DNA of 9,468 nucleotides, taken from Candidatus Saccharicenans sp. (GTDB taxonomy: Bacteria; Acidobacteriota; Aminicenantia; Aminicenantales; Saccharicenantaceae). The notes beneath the pieces were generated by a model. It was not told the DNA's origin. It ran no database searches and saw nothing but the letters and a program-made list of their open reading frames with translations. The stretch covers positions 1 to 9,468 of the forward strand of contig JANLGB010000063.1 of NCBI GenBank assembly GCA_024653405.1. The letters are read 5' to 3'. Position 1 is the stretch's first letter. Every line of letters begins with the position of its first letter. Made by a program: the position numbers and the translations under genes. Positions 7,301 through 9,468 of this stretch are shown here, one piece after another.

Positions 7301-7736
7301 CATGTGGGCCATGCGCTACGGCGCCGACCTCAAGACCCCGAGTGCCTCCATCCAGGGCCCGAAGGTCATGCTGATCAACGAAATGGCTGGCTCCGGCGGC
7401 GACCTGCTGCCCTGGATGTTCCGGCATTTCAAGCTCGGTCCGCTCGTGGGCAAGCGCACCTGGGGCGGGCTGGTCGGGGTGCTGGGCTTCCCGGTGCTGA
7501 TGGACGGCGGCAGCATCACCGCCCCCAATTTGGCTTTCTGGACAGAAGAGGAAGGCTTTGGCATTGAAAATGTGGGCGTGCCACCAGATGTGGAAGTGGA
7601 AATAACACCGGCCGATTATGCCGCCGGACGCGATCCACAGTTAGAAAAAGCCATTGAAGTTATTATGGACATGTTGAAGAACAATCCGCCAAAGAAGATG
7701 CAGCGCCCGCCCTACCCGGTCAGGGTCAGGAAGTAA
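4398..7736 (+). CDS. Exported tricorn-like S41 protease with beta-propeller and PDZ domains
   Basis: The protein has 1112 residues from GTG 4398 (1120 if the ATG at 4374 is used). Residues 1-24 are a Sec signal peptide ending GLA. Residues about 30-545 carry repeated blades with WSPDG/FSPDG cores (FSPDGKWIAFSA, VWSPDGRTIAYFS, AWSPDSKWITYTL), the WD40-like propellers of tricorn proteases. A Lys/Glu/Ala-rich linker runs from about 547 to 591. A helical C1 region from about 713 holds ELAVGHH with candidate catalytic His776. A PDZ-like segment lies at about 790-885. The S41 core has MAGSGGD with nucleophile Ser999 and GIENVGVPPDV with candidate Glu1057. All expected catalytic elements appear intact. 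In the family the propeller feeds unfolded peptides to the serine site. Archaeal tricorn is cytoplasmic, but the bacterial exported forms act in the periplasm. No operon partner is adjacent. Confidence 0.92.
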   Translation: MINKRILLLSFCLILFVLVSSGLAINTKDTAFLNRPAVGTDKIAFVYAGNLWMADLDGKNPRQLTIEAEVVNLPVFSPDGKWIAFSAQRDGNIDLYLIPAEGGQSRRLTWHPGPDLVQDFSPCGKKILFTSTRTAYVRGASNLFMISIEGGFPEQVPIPYVYRAKISPDGQYLAYNHFPDAFRQWKNYRGGRNSIITIFNRKNNTIEKIPQPEGRCNDLDPVWSEDKLYFLSDRNGEFNLFSYDPKSKEIKQLTNYSDFPIIDASGNKDRIIYEQGGYLHLFEFKSGKSQRLVIGISTDLIELRQRFAKGARWIRNADLSPSGARAVFEFRGEIVTFPAEKGDYRNLTQTTAVHERNPVWSPDGRTIAYFSDESGEYELHLRSQEGKGPVRKFKLPGAGFYGSAVWSPDSQKIAFADNSLSLFWLDLKTGAIKKIASEYLYGPGRLSEMYAAWSPDSKWITYTLNTQTYIQKVFVYSLDKDKSFAVTDGLSEVAEPRFDPSGNYLYFLASTDAGPVKQWFDMSNADLRASYSLYLAVLKKDLPNPLAKESDEEKAAEKKEAAETTQAKTPGKTEKPAAAPARQEKPETKASPTVIDFEGLEYRIVAIPVPPGNYSSLQTGEAGNIYYLEFPTLPLGAMFSPGTRSAKLHKFDLKTRKDEVIMEGINNYLISADHKKILYVAQNTWGITNLSAKIQTGQGKINVDSIEVKIDPPAEWKQIFYEAWRINRDFFYDPNLHGCDWPAMKAKYEKFLPELSCRDDLNRLIMWMCSELAVGHHRGGGGDTPYERKRIQVGLLGADFEIANGRYRFKKVYGGLNWNPELRSPLTEPGVNVKAGEYLLAVEGQELIPPDNLFQYFENKADKIVEITVGSSPDGKGARTLKVVPVADDNALRNRDWVEGNLKIVEEATGGRVAYVYVPNTSTQGYMYFRRYFFPQAYKDAIIVDERFNGGGSVADYYIDWLSKPFIAMWAMRYGADLKTPSASIQGPKVMLINEMAGSGGDLLPWMFRHFKLGPLVGKRTWGGLVGVLGFPVLMDGGSITAPNLAFWTEEEGFGIENVGVPPDVEVEITPADYAAGRDPQLEKAIEVIMDMLKNNPPKKMQRPPYPVRVRK

Positions 7737-7773
7737 CGGGGCCTGATTATAACCTGCTTATAATTGGAATGAG

Positions 7774-7810
7774 AAAAACTCCGGGCCGGTTTTAGGTGAA
7801 GCCGGCCCGG
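7774..7810 (-). terminator. Strong intrinsic terminator oriented on the minus strand
   Basis: CCGGGCCGG (7781-7789) and CCGGCCCGG (7802-7810) form a perfect 9-bp GC stem. It is extended inward by T-G, T-A, T-A and T-G pairs to a 4-base loop. On the minus strand it is followed by AG and five T (7778-7774), the usual intrinsic terminator layout. On the plus strand no T-tract follows, so for the protease message it would act only as a 3' stabilising hairpin. Confidence 0.65.
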
Positions 7811-7903
7811 CTCCACTGAGGCTCTGAAGCGGATAGAATCCAGTAACTAAAAGCCGGGCAATTCCTGATTCTCTCCTTAAACCGCGGTTTGCCTCCGCCG
7901 GGT
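7774..7903 (-). ncRNA. Candidate small RNA ending at the minus-strand terminator
   Basis: A perfect TATAAT on the minus strand (7915-7910) would start transcription near 7903, and the strong terminator ends it near 7774, giving about 130 bases. The 5' part folds as AACC/GGTT plus GCGG/CCGC around a 7-base loop (about 7875-7903). GCCCGGCT (7859-7852) is perfectly complementary to AGCCGGGC (7812-7805), which overlaps the terminator stem. There is no good -35 and no match to a known RNA family that I recognise. Prediction only. Confidence 0.3.
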
Positions 7904-7985
7904 TGATAGATTATAGATAAAAGTGAGGCCTGACTGTGAGTAGCAGGTCCAACCGCCGGTCTGGTTGGCACCTGGGCCTGAATCT

Positions 7986-8013
7986 TTATCAATTCGCCCA
8001 AATCTGGTATAAA
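7986..8013 (+). promoter_or_regulatory. Candidate promoter of the AEC permease
   Basis: TTATCA (7986-7991, 4/6), a 16-base spacer and an extended -10, TGG-TATAAA (8005-8013), predict a start near 8020 and a leader of about 66 bases. The leader contains a hairpin AGCCTG/CAGGCT with a 6-base loop at about 8020-8037. Confidence 0.5.
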
Positions 8014-8085
8014 GGCCTGAAGCCTGCTGACCCAGGCTGAGCTGAAATCGGTTAGTTAGCCCTTGCCAGCCACGGAGCCAGATTC

Positions 8086-8991
8086 TTGACTATTCCGGTA
8101 ATACTCGCTCTTATAATCGCAGGTTTTATCCTGAAATTATTGATCAAGAAGGATTGGCTTTTCAATTTTATCGGAATCCTGGCCAACGACATCCTGTTGA
8201 GTTTTTTCATCCTGGCCAGCATCGCCGGCAGGAGCTTAGCCTACCTGGTTGGTCTCAAAGAGGTCTTTTTCTACGTGGCCGCAGTCATCTTAATCTGCCT
8301 GGTGAGTTCGTATATCTATGGGCGCTTTTTCATCAGAGAAGACCGGGGCTGGAGGGGAGCCCTGATGGTCCTGTCCATCTTTCCCAACACGGCCGCCCTG
8401 GGCTTTCCGCTGGTAGCCGTCTTCACCCGGGACCTGACCCCAGCCATCCTGTACTCGGCCGCCAGCTCGTTGCTGGCCATACCGCTGGCCACCTTCCTCA
8501 CCATCCGCTATTCCCGGGACAGCAACGCCCTGAAAGAGACCGTGGCCAGGACTTTTTCCTTTCCGCCGGTAACCGTCAGCTTGCTGTCCCTGATTCTGGT
8601 GCTTGGCGGACTCCGGTTACCCCCAAAATTAATAAACTTGTCACAAGCTATCGGCTGGTGGTGCCTGCCGCTGATGCTGGTCTACTTTGGCTCCAGGCTG
8701 CAATTTAAGAACATCCCGCTCAGGAAAATCCTGGAAACCGGCCTGTTTAGGATGATGCTTCCCTTTATTTTTCTCCTGTTCGCCCTCAGAACATCCAGCG
8801 AGGCGGTCTTCTACTCCATCCTCGTGGAATCGGCCATGCCACCGGCCATCATGGCCGCCTCCATCCTGGCCCGGCATCAGCTCAAAGCAGAAGAATCCAC
8901 GGCGGTGACTCTGGTCCTGACCCTGGCCGCTATCCTGCTGATATTCATTCTTAAAATCTCAGGATGGGGAGGGGCGCTGGCCGGGCGCTGA
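8086..8991 (+). CDS. Auxin efflux carrier (AEC) family permease
   Basis: The 301-residue, strongly hydrophobic protein has about ten predicted membrane segments in two halves, the usual size for the AEC/Mem_trans family. The first half has FPNTAALGFPL (Asn101 to Pro108 region), matching the conserved NTxxLGxPL element. The second half has ESAMPPAIMAASILARHQ (Glu248, Pro252-Pro253), matching the conserved SAMPPA signature. Bacterial members export or exchange small organic acids or amino acids such as malate; the substrate here cannot be told. No ATG or GTG is available: the frame is open only from 8056, and the first usable codon is TTG 8086, with GGAG (8074-8077) 8 bases upstream. It stands alone, with its own candidate promoter at 7986-8013. 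The final residues WGGALAGR are a short tail after the last membrane segment. Confidence 0.88.
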   Translation: MTIPVILALIIAGFILKLLIKKDWLFNFIGILANDILLSFFILASIAGRSLAYLVGLKEVFFYVAAVILICLVSSYIYGRFFIREDRGWRGALMVLSIFPNTAALGFPLVAVFTRDLTPAILYSAASSLLAIPLATFLTIRYSRDSNALKETVARTFSFPPVTVSLLSLILVLGGLRLPPKLINLSQAIGWWCLPLMLVYFGSRLQFKNIPLRKILETGLFRMMLPFIFLLFALRTSSEAVFYSILVESAMPPAIMAASILARHQLKAEESTAVTLVLTLAAILLIFILKISGWGGALAGR

Positions 8992-9340
8992 CCTTCCGGT
9001 GCAGTAACCGGACCGCAGTTTCGTTGTTAAATTGCACAGGCGCCCGTGGCCTCGGGAGATTTCCTTAATCGGGTATCCAGCGCCTAAGGCTATGTCCTGA
9101 AAAGGATGTTTCGGTCACTCCGGGACCTGTCGGCTGTTACCGTCAGAATTCCGGGCAGCGCGCAGGCAAGGACCGAATTGGCCAGGGCTTTTTCCATCCT
9201 GAAAACAGGCGCGGGCGAAAATATATTCCCCATATAAAATTAATATCTGCCCGAATTCAGGAACCTTTTCCTCCCGGCCTGCGTCTTAATCTATGAAGGT
9301 CATGAAAATGAGACCCGGACAGAAAGAAAGGAGAACAGAA
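8992..9340. other. Non-coding gap before the last gene
   Basis: 349 bases with the weak hairpin at its left end and an A/T-rich stretch at 9218-9250 containing TATAAA (9233-9238), a possible -10 without a convincing -35. The frames in it are short, and none has a ribosome binding site or family character. Confidence 0.5.
8995..9012 (+). terminator. Weak hairpin after the permease gene
   Basis: TCCGGT-GCAGTA-ACCGGA forms a perfect 6-bp stem with a 6-base loop starting 4 bases after the stop. It is followed by CCGCAGTTTCGTTGTT, only loosely T-rich, so termination may be partial or Rho-dependent. Confidence 0.35.
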
Positions 9341-9468
9341 ATGAAACTCGGAACAAGGTTCGCGGCGCTGATGGCGGCCGTGGTAATTTCGGCCGGAATT
9401 TTCGGGCTGATTGCCAGCGGCCTGACGGTGGACAAGATCCTGGTGGCCACCCAGCCGGTGGTGGAAGC
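9341..9468 (+). CDS. Exported protein of unknown function (partial, N-terminus only)
   Basis: Only 42 codons are present before the window edge. The product begins MKLGTRFAALMAAVVISAGI and continues FGLIASGLTVDKILVATQP. This is a basic start and one hydrophobic segment of about 20 residues, so it is a signal peptide or an N-terminal membrane anchor. ATG 9341 is preferred because AAGGAG (9328-9333) stands 7 bases upstream. In-frame ATGs at 9293, 9302 and 9308 would add up to 16 charged residues and lack a comparable site. I do not recognise the family. Anchored periplasmic proteases and sensors start in similar ways, but 42 residues are not enough to choose. Confidence 0.6.
   Translation, partial: MKLGTRFAALMAAVVISAGIFGLIASGLTVDKILVATQPVVE

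Larger units (their letters stand above)
7737..8085. other. Structured non-coding gap before the permease gene
   Basis: These 349 bases hold an A/T dyad just after the protease stop (ATTATAA-CCTGC-TTATAAT, 7746-7764), a very strong GC hairpin (7781-7810), a candidate minus-strand small RNA, and the likely promoter and leader of the permease. A minus-strand frame at 7792-8001 has no recognisable family character and ends inside the hairpin loop. Confidence 0.55.

Noticed and set aside
7746..7764. A/T dyad after the protease stop read as a promoter (TATAAT on both strands)
   Set aside because: It contains a perfect -10 word in both directions, but no -35 at a proper distance on either side. 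The palindrome itself forces the double match.
7792..8001. 69-codon minus-strand frame ending in the hairpin loop
   Set aside because: No recognisable domain or ribosome binding site, and composition looks non-coding. The region is better described as structured RNA or leader.
8154..8708. 184-codon plus-strand frame inside the permease gene
   Set aside because: Shadow in another frame of the AEC permease, whose conserved NTAALGFPL and SAMPPA motifs identify the true frame.
9090..9197. 35-codon minus-strand frame starting MEKALANSVLACALPG
   Set aside because: No properly spaced ribosome binding site, no promoter and no homologue recognised; too short to support.
1..9468. CRISPR array, tRNA, rRNA, integrase, toxin-antitoxin or defence genes
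   Set aside because: No regularly spaced repeats, cloverleaf or matching protein motifs were found on either strand.

Overview
The window looks like ordinary chromosome from a Gram-negative, mid-GC bacterium. Its proteins include a lipoprotein, an outer-membrane barrel ending in Phe, a Tat-type signal and a secreted tricorn-type protease. This mixture would suit Acidobacteriota or Candidatus Aminicenantes-like lineages, but that placement is an inference from general gene character and no taxonomic marker is present. No rRNA, tRNA, CRISPR array, intact insertion sequence or phage gene is visible.

Layout: (1) 603 to the left edge, minus strand: the N-terminal 201 residues of a lipoprotein glycosidase of alpha-L-fucosidase/GH29-like type, cut by the window edge. 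(2) 604-1068: intergenic, with a sigma70-like promoter for the next gene. (3) 1069-2911, plus strand: a Tat-signal class V (isopenicillin-N-epimerase-like) PLP enzyme, followed 52 bases later by a ferritin-like diiron protein that may also have its own promoter. (4) 2912-3287: non-coding, with a possible relic of a mobile element. (5) 3288-4034, minus: a small outer-membrane beta-barrel protein. (6) 4035-4397: divergent promoter region. (7) 4398-7736, plus: a large exported tricorn-like S41 protease whose start is better placed at a GTG than at the upstream ATG. (8) 7737-8085: non-coding, with a very strong hairpin that has its T-tract on the minus strand, where no gene uses it. (9) 8086-8991, plus: an auxin-efflux-carrier (AEC) family permease starting at TTG. 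(10) 8992-9340: non-coding. (11) 9341 to the right edge: the first 42 residues of an exported protein I do not recognise.

Several products are exported or sit in the envelope: a sugar-cleaving lipoprotein, a periplasmic peptide-processing protease, an outer-membrane barrel and a transporter. This fits an organism living on polymers, but strands alternate and only the PLP enzyme/ferritin-like pair looks like an operon. I see no clearly new multi-gene system. The best unexplained signal is the candidate small RNA or attenuator on the minus strand at about 7774-7903. Second is the pairing of a Tat-targeted PLP enzyme with a diiron protein.
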